A DNA stretch of 64,000 nt from Chlamydiales bacterium (GTDB lineage: Bacteria > Chlamydiota > Chlamydiia > Chlamydiales > JACKPQ01). Where the stretch lies: NCBI GenBank assembly GCA_024233435.1, contig JACKPQ010000001.1, positions 662,074-726,073 of the forward strand. Direction: 5' to 3'. Made by a program: the position numbers and the translations under genes. How positions within the stretch are numbered: the stretch's first letter is position 1; each line of letters opens with the position of its first letter. Under the pieces are notes generated by a model. The model was not told the origin of the DNA. It worked only from the letters and a program-made list of their open reading frames with translations, and ran no database searches. Of this stretch, positions 25,705 to 34,136 are shown in pieces.

Positions 25705-27783
25705 ATGGACCATCTAGACATCGAGTGCGCTCATCCTTACCCTGCTGGCTATGAGGATATTTTCCCAGAATTTATTGCATATATTAAAAAAGTGATATGC
25801 CGCTCCCTGCCTGATGATTTTATGCATTGCGGGCCAGAAGGTGTCTCTAAGGCCATTGACCAACTAAAAGATAACTTACCAATTGTTGAGTTTTCAAACC
25901 CAACATCTGTACCTTGCACAATCCAACTTAACGTTATCACTTTTAGCAAGGACACCCACGGAGCTGGACGCTTTTTGTGCGACCTTATCAATCGCTGGCT
26001 TATCCCAGGGAAACAGATCCAGATTGGGATTTCCCACTCTCTGATATTTTATTTTAAACAAGCTCCTACCAAAGAGTTTTTTATCCACATCTTAGGTGGT
26101 TACATTCAAGACAATGCTGAGCTTCAAATTGTTAAACGTCAATTTCCAAAGTTAAGAAGTGAAATTCAAACGATTCTCCGCTCGGTTGTTCATGCACGTA
26201 AGGTCATTGCATCTAACGTTATTGGCATTGAACATAAACGCACTTTTATTGAAGAAAATCTGCTCTCATTGCTTGATAGGCCGAAAAAAGATTTGGATCA
26301 AACAATGCATGACCTCATGCATCAGTTTTTCATTCGTGCATCGTCTGAATACAATATTGAAAAAATCAAAGAAAACTTTGCTCGACTAGTCCACAAGGCC
26401 CCCCATCAAGTTGATCGAGATATCTTTAACGAAATTCAGCACTATGTTCTGCTATTTCGCGATCTTTTTATGGCCGCCAGGACTCGTCACCACCTTTATA
26501 GAATCATTAGTTATAAATACCTCTTTCGTAAATCGATTGCATATGCTGTTCGGGAAAATCCCAATCGTCGCTATATGCCCATAAAGTTTTTACCAGCAGT
26601 TCTAGAGGAAAACCAACGCGTGCTGGGGCTTATTGTCGGGTACAATTCACTGAGTGAAAATGAAGTTTTTGAAGCGCGTCATATTTTAGCTGCTGTACGC
26701 ACCTATTTGAGCGATGCGCAAATCGTCCCTAACTCCTACATTGTTGATAATCGCAAAGATGCTCAAGTCCGCACCTGCTATCTGGAAATTACAAATAAAA
26801 ATCAAATCCCCCTTACACCAAAAGAGCTTGCCTTACTTCGAAACAAATTACCAAAAGAGCTTCCCTCACGCATTGAATCAATCAGCCACCACCTTTTTGT
26901 CCACCGAAACGAAGAAGAGGTCATGAGAAATATTCTTATCCTTAGTAAACAGCTTAAATTTGTGCGGGATATCCCTCAGGTTATTATCAACTTTGATAAG
27001 CAGACAGAATCTACTCTTTGTTTCACTGTTATTTTGCTGCGCTTGATTAAGCCTGATTCTATTCCGCTGCGACAACTGCTAAATAAGGATGAGAATAAGT
27101 TTACATTCTTTGACTATGATGTAAAAATCGTTGGAAATTTACGAAAAAAATACCCTAAAGAAGCTAATGTTTTTGAAATGCGTGTCGATAAACACCTCTA
27201 TTTGAGAGGCGATAATTCAATCGATCTCTATCGAGCCCGTCAAGCTGTTATGGGGCAATTGGTTGACCTGGTTGGAGAAGTGCGCGATTACAATGGAGGC
27301 ATGATTTCAAAACAAACTGAGGCACTTGAAGAACTACGCTCTCTTTTAAAACCAGAAGCTATTAGCAACGATTTCCTATTAGAAAACTTTTTCTACTCCA
27401 CAGTTCCAACCTACATGCAAAGCGTAATCCCTGTAGACCAGTATCGGACTCTTTTTCTATTTCTTAACACAATCGCTGAAAACCCTTCAAGAGAGCAACC
27501 CTATCAAATGCAGTATTCCATTAAAGAGGAATTTTGCATCATTGCCATTGGGGCTGTGGATAGCACCTTTAAAGAAAATATTGCCCTAGCCATTGATCAG
27601 CTCAACATACGCGCCCCTGAGATTTGCGTGACCTCAGTTAGGATCTACGATCTTTTTTGCGTCGGCTATCTTTATCGGTATGAAAATAAGAAAAGAGCTG
27701 AAGAGCTTATCAGCGCTGTTAAGCAATCTTTAGCACAATGGGAAACAACCCTTAAAAAATCTGTGGACCTTGTAGCGAGATGA
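25705..27783 (+). CDS. conserved hypothetical protein (692 aa) in the kinase-like/OppA cluster
   Basis: A large protein without a signal peptide or clear transmembrane helix. I recognise no family. It is basic and helix-rich in the first ~330 residues, including a charged stretch around FMAARTRHHLYRIISYKYLF. The second half looks alpha/beta, with repeated beta-strand-like segments. It lies between oppA copy 2 and kinase-like paralogue 3, overlapping the latter's start by 4 bp (ATGA), so it is probably translated together with that protein. Being cytoplasmic in a cluster of membrane and exported products, it may be a regulatory or substrate component. This is speculation from position. Confidence 0.65.
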   Translation: MDHLDIECAHPYPAGYEDIFPEFIAYIKKVICRSLPDDFMHCGPEGVSKAIDQLKDNLPIVEFSNPTSVPCTIQLNVITFSKDTHGAGRFLCDLINRWLIPGKQIQIGISHSLIFYFKQAPTKEFFIHILGGYIQDNAELQIVKRQFPKLRSEIQTILRSVVHARKVIASNVIGIEHKRTFIEENLLSLLDRPKKDLDQTMHDLMHQFFIRASSEYNIEKIKENFARLVHKAPHQVDRDIFNEIQHYVLLFRDLFMAARTRHHLYRIISYKYLFRKSIAYAVRENPNRRYMPIKFLPAVLEENQRVLGLIVGYNSLSENEVFEARHILAAVRTYLSDAQIVPNSYIVDNRKDAQVRTCYLEITNKNQIPLTPKELALLRNKLPKELPSRIESISHHLFVHRNEEEVMRNILILSKQLKFVRDIPQVIINFDKQTESTLCFTVILLRLIKPDSIPLRQLLNKDENKFTFFDYDVKIVGNLRKKYPKEANVFEMRVDKHLYLRGDNSIDLYRARQAVMGQLVDLVGEVRDYNGGMISKQTEALEELRSLLKPEAISNDFLLENFFYSTVPTYMQSVIPVDQYRTLFLFLNTIAENPSREQPYQMQYSIKEEFCIIAIGAVDSTFKENIALAIDQLNIRAPEICVTSVRIYDLFCVGYLYRYENKKRAEELISAVKQSLAQWETTLKKSVDLVAR

Positions 27784-28649
27784 AACGCCTCATCCTCATT
27801 CCAATTTTGACTATCCTATTTCTAGCTTACAATACGCACTTCAAAAGAACTAAGGGCTTTTGCGTTGAAAAAGTCAAAGCCTATTCACGCCCGGCTGATT
27901 CAAAATATGACATGCCACAATCTGACTTTGATGCACAATCTGCTTTAAATCAAACCTTCTACTACTTGTCTAGCGGTGCGAGCATGTATGTCTTTGTCTC
28001 AGAGGATCAGCGCTATGTTTTAAAGCTATTTAAACAACGTCATATGCGGCCGTTTTCTGTTTATGAAAAGTTGATCGGTTATCCACTGATTCCAAGCAAG
28101 CAAAGATCTCTTAATAACCGACTCCAATTTAGAAAAAAAGCCTTTGATAGCTGCTTGATTGCCTATTCAAAATTTCGCGACCAAACTGGTGTGCTCTACA
28201 TGCATCTTAACCCCACCTCTCATCTTAATGTCCGTTTGCGCCTTGTTGATCATAAAGGATCCCATCTTTTGCTAAATGCTGACAAGGAAGAATATTATAT
28301 CCAACGTAAAGGCGAGGGTATCATCGATTGCATTTGCAAATGGCACAGTGAGGGTGAGCGTGAGACCATCCGCAATGCACTTAAATCTCTTGTGGAGCTT
28401 ATCATCGCAAGGTGTGAAAGGGAAATTGGAGATTTTGACAACTGCTCTAAAAACTTTGCCTTTATCGATGGTAAAGCCATAGAAATTGACATCGGTGAAT
28501 TTTGGAATGATCCCGGTGTAAAAGAGCGTGTGCATATCAACGCTCACATCATTACAGCAACGTTTGACTTGAGAAATTACCTTGCAAAGCATTACCCTGA
28601 GTTACGCGATGATTTAGATGAGATCTTAAGAGAGTATGGCGCAGTATAA
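27780..28649 (+). CDS. membrane-anchored protein-kinase-like protein, paralogue 3
   Basis: This is the most divergent of the three. Anchor residues ~3-17 (LILIPILTILFLAYN) precede YYLSSGASMYVF, where a Ser replaces the first glycine of the G-loop. RYVLKLFKQRHMR is almost the same as in paralogue 1. The catalytic region reads GDFDNCSKNFAFIDGK then EIDIGEF, keeping the Asp-Asn-Asp pattern. It shares with paralogue 1 the HLN-TSHLN-type segment before the C-lobe. The loss of a G-loop glycine may mean weak or no ATP binding. The start overlaps the 692-aa gene (ATGA) and the end overlaps the YdjM-like gene by 14 bp. Confidence 0.63.
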   Translation: MKRLILIPILTILFLAYNTHFKRTKGFCVEKVKAYSRPADSKYDMPQSDFDAQSALNQTFYYLSSGASMYVFVSEDQRYVLKLFKQRHMRPFSVYEKLIGYPLIPSKQRSLNNRLQFRKKAFDSCLIAYSKFRDQTGVLYMHLNPTSHLNVRLRLVDHKGSHLLLNADKEEYYIQRKGEGIIDCICKWHSEGERETIRNALKSLVELIIARCEREIGDFDNCSKNFAFIDGKAIEIDIGEFWNDPGVKERVHINAHIITATFDLRNYLAKHYPELRDDLDEILREYGAV

Positions 28650-29085
28650 AACACATGCAAAATTCAACCTATTTATCGCCCTGCCCAGCTTTAGCTTAAT
28701 TGTCTATTTCTACTTTACACAAGATGTGCGCCTGCTCAGCATTTTTATTGCTGCATTTGCCTACTCAACCCTTTTCATGAACCCTGATCTTGACCTAGCG
28801 CACCAAATAAAATTCTTAAGCATTCGCGGAGTTCTAACATCTCCATTTCGCCTCTATTCGAAGATTTTTTCTCACAGAGGATTTTCCCACTCCATCGTCT
28901 TTGGCACGCTCTCGCGTCTTCTATTTTTAGCTGTGCTCGCTCTGCTTTGCATGTGGATCTATACGCAGGCAAACCCTTCTTTAAACGGTGTTTGGAGCTT
29001 TATTCTCAATCACCAAACACCGCTTCTCTATGCTTTTTCTGGGATATTTTTAGCAGATCTTTCACACTTGGCACTTGATATATGA
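28636..29085 (+). CDS. YdjM/DUF2227-like membrane-bound metal-dependent hydrolase
   Basis: A 149-aa protein with three or four hydrophobic helices and the metal-binding pattern of the YdjM-type family: an initial THAKFN histidine, NPDLDL with paired aspartates, and SHRGFSHS with two histidines. These residues coordinate metal at the inner membrane. Biological substrates are poorly known; E. coli YdjM is induced by DNA damage. Here it sits between a kinase-like gene (14-bp overlap) and an ABC ATPase gene (4-bp overlap). The short length, without the usual longer tail, may reflect a reduced form. Confidence 0.65.
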   Translation: MAQYKTHAKFNLFIALPSFSLIVYFYFTQDVRLLSIFIAAFAYSTLFMNPDLDLAHQIKFLSIRGVLTSPFRLYSKIFSHRGFSHSIVFGTLSRLLFLAVLALLCMWIYTQANPSLNGVWSFILNHQTPLLYAFSGIFLADLSHLALDI

Positions 29086-29966
29086 TGCCTCTTAAGATTG
29101 AAAACCTATCTAAAAAATATGGCTCATTCTGCGCTGTTAATAATGTCTCTTTTGACTTAAAGCCAGGGGAAGTTTTTGGGCTGCTTGGACCAAATGGTGC
29201 TGGGAAAACCACCATTATCTCTTGCATCATATCGCTTGTTAAACCTTCCAAAGGATCCATTTCCGTATTTGGAAAATCCAACCCTCAAATTACCAAGCAA
29301 CAGATTGGATTTGTTCCGCAAGAACTCATTAGCCATGGCTATTTTACAGTTGAGGAAGTGATGCACATTCACGCCTCTTACTTTGGCCTTTGGCGATGCT
29401 CTGCCCATATTGAATATCTTCTGAAAAAACTTGATTTATGGACCCATCGACACAAACATGTCAAACAACTCTCGGGGGGCATGAAAAGGCGTTTGCTGAT
29501 CGCTAAAGCCCTTGTTCATAAGCCAAAACTCCTTTTACTCGATGAGCCTACCGCAGGTGTTGACGTTGAGCTGCGCGCTCAGTTATGGGAATTTGTCCGC
29601 GATATGCAAAAGGAAGGAATGACGATTCTATTGACAACACATTATTTAGAAGAGGCTGAAAAGCTATGCGATCGGGTCGGCATTCTGCACCATGGCCACT
29701 TGCGCACAGTTGGGCATACTCAAGGGCTAATCAAAGAGCTCACTCATCGTGAGATCGTTTTAACCCTCTCAAAAAGCGTGGGCAAAATTCATCATCCTGC
29801 CCTTCGCTTGCAAGACGACCATACCCTTATTTTTCTTGTTCCCAGCTCTTATCAGCTCTGCACATTGCTCTTAGAGCTCAACCTGTCTATTGATTCCATC
29901 CAAGACCTACATATCCGTGAGGGCAACTTAGAAGATGCTTTTCAGCGCGTTCTGGGGGAAACATGA
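29082..29966 (+). CDS. ABC-2 type transporter ATP-binding protein
   Basis: An ABC ATPase of the CcmA/NodI drug- and lipid-exporter group. Walker A is GLLGPNGAGKTTII (about residues 33-46), the Q-loop is IGFVPQELIS, the signature is LSGGMKRRLLIAKAL, Walker B is LLLLDEPTAGVD, and the H-switch is LTTHYLEEAE. The C-terminal ~80 residues are the usual regulatory extension. The next gene, overlapping by 4 bp, is the matching membrane component. The exported substrate is unknown. ATG at 29082 or 29085 are both compatible. Confidence 0.93.
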   Translation: MMPLKIENLSKKYGSFCAVNNVSFDLKPGEVFGLLGPNGAGKTTIISCIISLVKPSKGSISVFGKSNPQITKQQIGFVPQELISHGYFTVEEVMHIHASYFGLWRCSAHIEYLLKKLDLWTHRHKHVKQLSGGMKRRLLIAKALVHKPKLLLLDEPTAGVDVELRAQLWEFVRDMQKEGMTILLTTHYLEEAEKLCDRVGILHHGHLRTVGHTQGLIKELTHREIVLTLSKSVGKIHHPALRLQDDHTLIFLVPSSYQLCTLLLELNLSIDSIQDLHIREGNLEDAFQRVLGET

Positions 29967-30742
29967 GTAGATCACCATTTTGGGGCGTATTACTGCGAGA
30001 GATCAAACGCTATCTCAAAGTGCCCTACCAGACACTTGGAACACCCCTGATCAATTCATTGCTCTATCTCTTTATTTTTGGACTGAGCTTAGGGCAGAGC
30101 ATCACCTTGCCCGGCTACCCATCCTACCTATTTTTCCTGATCCCTGGACTCATCATGATGACAACTATAAAAAACGCCTTTGATAACGCCTCCAGCTCTG
30201 TGGTTTCATCAAAATATTCTGGTGAGCTCATCGACTTGCGCATCACCCCTTTAACCCCCACTCATATCGCATCAGGGTTTTGTCTTGCTGGCCTCTCCCG
30301 CGGACTAATCGTTGCCATAATCACTTATATCACAAGCGCTCTACTCGTCTACTTCACCCAACCCACAAATCTACCTATCACACACCCCTGGATCCTTTTA
30401 TACTTCATTCTAGTTAGCGGGTGCGGTTTTGCCTCAATGGGGCTTACCATTGGCATGCTTTCGAAAAACTTTGACACACTCAATGCCTTTAGTTCTTTTT
30501 TGCTTGTCCCCCTGATTTATCTAGGAGGTGTTTTCTTCTCGCTCAATTCCCTGCACCCTTTTTGGCAACTTATCAGCCGGTTTAACCCCCTGCTCTATAT
30601 GATCAGTGGTGTTCGCTATGGGTTCTTAGGGAAATCTGATGTGAGCGTTTCCCTTGCAATGCTTATCAGCTTTCTATTCCTCTGTTTTTTTTATGCGTGT
30701 GCCCTTCTAACTTTGCGAAAAGGTAAAAATTATCATTGGTAA
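29963..30742 (+). CDS. ABC-2 type transporter permease, NodJ-like
   Basis: A 259-aa inner membrane protein with six hydrophobic helices and the ABC-2 hallmark near the end: FLLVPLIYLGGVFFSLNSLHP followed by RFNPLLYMISGVRYGF. This is the NodJ/multidrug permease pattern. It pairs with the ATPase encoded immediately upstream. The N-terminal LLREIKRYLKVPYQT amphipathic helix is also typical. It is the last gene of the ~10-kb co-directional run; about 50 bp later a small unknown gene begins behind an AGGAGGT site. Confidence 0.9.
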   Translation: MSRSPFWGVLLREIKRYLKVPYQTLGTPLINSLLYLFIFGLSLGQSITLPGYPSYLFFLIPGLIMMTTIKNAFDNASSSVVSSKYSGELIDLRITPLTPTHIASGFCLAGLSRGLIVAIITYITSALLVYFTQPTNLPITHPWILLYFILVSGCGFASMGLTIGMLSKNFDTLNAFSSFLLVPLIYLGGVFFSLNSLHPFWQLISRFNPLLYMISGVRYGFLGKSDVSVSLAMLISFLFLCFFYACALLTLRKGKNYHW

Positions 30743-30791
30743 TAAATTCTAAACCAAGTAGGCTCTGAGCAAACTGACTAGGAGGTCCTGT

Positions 30792-31049
30792 ATGTGCCTG
30801 CCCTGTGTGGACAAAAGTAAAGCAAAAAACGTTAAACAAATACCATTTACAACCTTTAATCAATTGAAAAAAGACATCATCTTCGAATATTTAAAGTTAA
30901 AAGAAGCTGGAATTATTAAGCAGCAATATCAAATAGAAAAACGCAGTGTTATTGATCCACCAGATAAAGACTACATCTTAGCCATCACTCATTCTTTGCA
31001 AGATATCCCATTGAGCGAAAAAGAAACCGTACGCATTATTTTTGTTTGA
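30792..31049 (+). CDS. small conserved hypothetical protein
   Basis: An 85-aa soluble protein preceded by a strong AGGAGGT site 5 bp from ATG, supporting a real gene. It begins MCLPCVDKSK, with two cysteines three residues apart, followed by a charged helical body. No family is recognised. Its stop overlaps the S9 peptidase start by one base (TGATG), so the strong ribosome site here may also drive the peptidase by coupling. Confidence 0.62.
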   Translation: MCLPCVDKSKAKNVKQIPFTTFNQLKKDIIFEYLKLKEAGIIKQQYQIEKRSVIDPPDKDYILAITHSLQDIPLSEKETVRIIFV

Positions 31050-32737
31050 TGAGACCTCTAAACATCGACACTTTAACGCACAAGGCTCTGCGCTTTGGTC
31101 AACTCTGCATGGACAGGGGAACGCTTTACTGGACTGAGAGCCGTCCAGATGAAAAAGGGCGCAGCGTTCTCATGACCCTTGAAGGGGAAGTGCTGCCCAA
31201 AACCACAAATATAAAAAGCCGCGTGCATGAGTATGGGGGAGGTTCCTATCTCGTATCTGGTGGCAATATCATATTTACCAACGACACAGATCAACGCGTC
31301 TATTTTAACGATCAACCCATCACCACAAAAGAACAGGGAAGATTTGCAGACTTTTGCTTTGACGCTAAGCGCGCTTGTATCTACGCAGTGCGCGAGGTCC
31401 AAAGCACAAACACACTTGCACGCATTGACCTTAATGGCATAGTGACAGATATCGCCACAGGCGCTGACTTTTACGCAGAGCCACGCCTTAGCCCCGACGG
31501 CTCTTGCATTGTCTGGATCAGCTGGAATCATCCCAATATGCCCTGGGACAACACCACCCTTACTCAATGGGATTTTAGCTCGCCCCCAAAAATTTTAGCA
31601 GAAAACGCCTCCATCCAACACCCCATGTGGACCTTAAACAATACATTGTACTACCTCACAGATCAATCTGGTACCTGGAATTTTCCTAGCTATCCCCTCC
31701 CAGCAGACCTTGGCTACCCACCATGGCTCCTAAACATGAAGCGCTACTGCTTTCACCAAGACAAAATCGCTGCAATTGCAACCACTAATGCTACAGACAC
31801 ACTTTACCTCATTGACCTAAAGGATAAAACTCACACAGTTATTGAAACACTCTTCACATCCTTCAATGAAATCGTCTCCGACGGGGTCAACCTTTACACC
31901 ATTGCCTCAGGCCCTCACGATCTTCCTACCTTAGTTTCTATCCTGCCACAAACACAAATCAAAACCATCCGCAAAAGTAGCGATATTAACCTTAAGAGCC
32001 CCTCCCAGCCGATCTCAATCAATTATGGCAGTGCACACATGTTCTTTTATCCACCTTCTAATAAGCTCTACGACCTTCCACCGCTGATTGTTTCTCCACA
32101 CAGCGGGCCCACAGCTCACTATGCACCCACTTTAAACCTAACCGTTGAGTATTGGACCTCGCGTGGATTTGCCTTTGCCGCAGTGAACTACGCAGGCTCA
32201 AGCGGCTTTGGGAAAGCTTATCGCAACCGTCTTAATGGCCAATGGGGTATTTTAGACGCAGCCGACTGCATCAACGCACGCCAATATTTAAAAGACCAGC
32301 AACTCATCGACTCTACCAAATGCGCCATCATAGGCAGTAGCGCAGGCGGTTTTACAGCCCTTGCAACTATTACACAAACCGATGCCTTTGCAGCCGCTAT
32401 TTCCCTTTATGGCATATGCGATGTTAAAGCTCTTTGCACATGCACACACAAATTCGAGTCACACTACAACAACACTCTCATCGGAACTTATTCCCACTCT
32501 CCCATTCACCACGTCGATAAAATCCGCACACCTGTTCTTCTCATTCATGGGTCAGAGGACAAAATCGTGCCCCCATCACAGTCTGAAGCCCTTTATAGCG
32601 CCCTTAAAGCAAGAAGCATCCCTTGTGAGTACAAGCTGATCGAAGGTGAAGGGCATGGATTTCGCTCTGCAGATGCCATCAAAACCTCTTTCCTCACTCA
32701 AGAAAGCTATCTCAAATCAGTGCTTGAACTAAAATAA
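31049..32737 (+). CDS. S9 family (prolyl oligopeptidase-type) serine peptidase
   Basis: The C-terminal ~250 residues form an alpha/beta-hydrolase catalytic domain. The nucleophile serine is in GSSAGGFTAL, the acid in HGSEDKIVPP and the histidine in EGEGHGF. PLIVSPHSGPTAHY and NYAGSSGFGKAYR upstream are typical of acylaminoacyl-peptidase/DPP members. The first ~320 residues form the beta-propeller that filters peptides by size. No signal peptide is visible, so it is cytoplasmic and probably degrades imported oligopeptides, consistent with the two OppA genes nearby. ATG at 31049 is chosen, overlapping the upstream stop. Confidence 0.9.
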   Translation: MRPLNIDTLTHKALRFGQLCMDRGTLYWTESRPDEKGRSVLMTLEGEVLPKTTNIKSRVHEYGGGSYLVSGGNIIFTNDTDQRVYFNDQPITTKEQGRFADFCFDAKRACIYAVREVQSTNTLARIDLNGIVTDIATGADFYAEPRLSPDGSCIVWISWNHPNMPWDNTTLTQWDFSSPPKILAENASIQHPMWTLNNTLYYLTDQSGTWNFPSYPLPADLGYPPWLLNMKRYCFHQDKIAAIATTNATDTLYLIDLKDKTHTVIETLFTSFNEIVSDGVNLYTIASGPHDLPTLVSILPQTQIKTIRKSSDINLKSPSQPISINYGSAHMFFYPPSNKLYDLPPLIVSPHSGPTAHYAPTLNLTVEYWTSRGFAFAAVNYAGSSGFGKAYRNRLNGQWGILDAADCINARQYLKDQQLIDSTKCAIIGSSAGGFTALATITQTDAFAAAISLYGICDVKALCTCTHKFESHYNNTLIGTYSHSPIHHVDKIRTPVLLIHGSEDKIVPPSQSEALYSALKARSIPCEYKLIEGEGHGFRSADAIKTSFLTQESYLKSVLELK

Positions 32738-32759
32738 ATATCATGCAAAACTGACGCTT

Positions 32760-34136
32760 ATGTTTTGCACCGTTGCCTCGATTTTTCTTGCCATCGCTGG
32801 TTGTCCAAATGCAGATAACCAAGAGTATCCAAACGTCATGATTGAACAAGGTCAAGACGAAGAGGCTACATCTCCCCATCCAGCCATCGACACCATCACT
32901 CAGTTCTTTGGAACGCTTGTAGGATCTGGCCCTTATCCAGGCGTGCGCTCTACTTATGGTGGAACAGAGCTTATGGCCCAGCTTTCTCAAATTAACCAAG
33001 ACCTCGATCTACTTATCGGCCATGGCAGAACAGAAAAATACTACAAAGAGCATAACTTCGCCGTAAAAAGCCCCCATATCTTGCTCAGCGGCAAAATGGA
33101 AGGCACGGGGTTTATTGCGATCGATGCATCAGGCAGGCCCTCATCCAACATTGGCCTTACAGGCGCTGAACTCGATATTTTAGCAGCTTACAAAGCCGTT
33201 ACAGCTTTTATGGTTATTCAGTATGAAAACTTCCCTTCGCCCATCATCAACAACCGCATCGCCAACCAAAACCTTTTCTTAGATGTTGCTTTTGTCACCC
33301 TTGGAGATCTCAATCAGTTTCCAATGTACACCACCATCGGACAAACCTTTGTCCCATTTGGACAGTACAACTCTTACAATGGCTTCAACAACCCTCTCAC
33401 AGAAATTCTCTTTCGCACTCTTGCAAATGATGGAACCGTCGGCTTTTATACAGACCACTTCCTCGGCCAATTTTTCTTCTTCAAAGGCAGCTCGCACGCA
33501 GATTCTGGAAACAACATCAACAACTTTGGATTTAACCTTGGCACTCACTTTAAAACCGAGCACACCAAAACACTTTGGCAAGTTTCATTCATCCGCAACG
33601 TAGCCGACTCCCTCGGAATGCAGCTAGCCTTTGCAAATTCGCGCAATACAAACACTTTAAATCATGTTGTCCCAGGCATCAACACCAACATTAGCTTTGC
33701 CGTTGGCGATCACTGGCACTTCGTTGGAGAGTACAACGGCTCATTGCGCTCATTTTCTGTAGCAGATATGGGCTACAGCACCAATGGTGGCCGCACATTT
33801 TCTGGCGCCCGCCCCCAAGCCTTTGATATTGAAGCTTCCTACCAATTCCAGATCGGAGAAAGACCCAGCGGCCTATCCCTTGGCTGGAGCCAGACCTTTG
33901 AAGCTGTCGGCTTTAACCTGCCTCGTTGGCGCCTCGATCTCACGTGGGCAACTTACATTTTCAAAAACACACTGCTATCCCTAGAATACATGCACAACAA
34001 ACTCTACGGAAAAAACGACATTGCAACAGGCCAGCTTGCCTTTGGCCGCGGCGGCTCCATTCCCTACTACCGCAATCCGATCAACAAGGGCAACAGCGAT
34101 AACACCCTCACCCTCGACCTTTCCTTTTATTGGTAG
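32760..34136 (+). CDS. LbtU-like outer membrane siderophore-porin family protein
   Basis: A 458-aa beta-barrel protein with an N-terminal export signal (MFCTVASIFLAIAGC, which has a possible lipobox). It has many alternating amphipathic strands and a terminal aromatic residue (SFYW). The segment FLDVAFVTLGDLNQFPMYTT with a following GQTFVPFGQYNSY resembles LbtU, the Legionella legiobactin receptor (DUF3573 group). A role in iron-chelate or other solute uptake is inferred from that family. No TonB box is obvious, as for LbtU. It follows the peptidase after 22 bp and overlaps the convergent LRR gene by 10 bp. Confidence 0.7.
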   Translation: MFCTVASIFLAIAGCPNADNQEYPNVMIEQGQDEEATSPHPAIDTITQFFGTLVGSGPYPGVRSTYGGTELMAQLSQINQDLDLLIGHGRTEKYYKEHNFAVKSPHILLSGKMEGTGFIAIDASGRPSSNIGLTGAELDILAAYKAVTAFMVIQYENFPSPIINNRIANQNLFLDVAFVTLGDLNQFPMYTTIGQTFVPFGQYNSYNGFNNPLTEILFRTLANDGTVGFYTDHFLGQFFFFKGSSHADSGNNINNFGFNLGTHFKTEHTKTLWQVSFIRNVADSLGMQLAFANSRNTNTLNHVVPGINTNISFAVGDHWHFVGEYNGSLRSFSVADMGYSTNGGRTFSGARPQAFDIEASYQFQIGERPSGLSLGWSQTFEAVGFNLPRWRLDLTWATYIFKNTLLSLEYMHNKLYGKNDIATGQLAFGRGGSIPYYRNPINKGNSDNTLTLDLSFYW

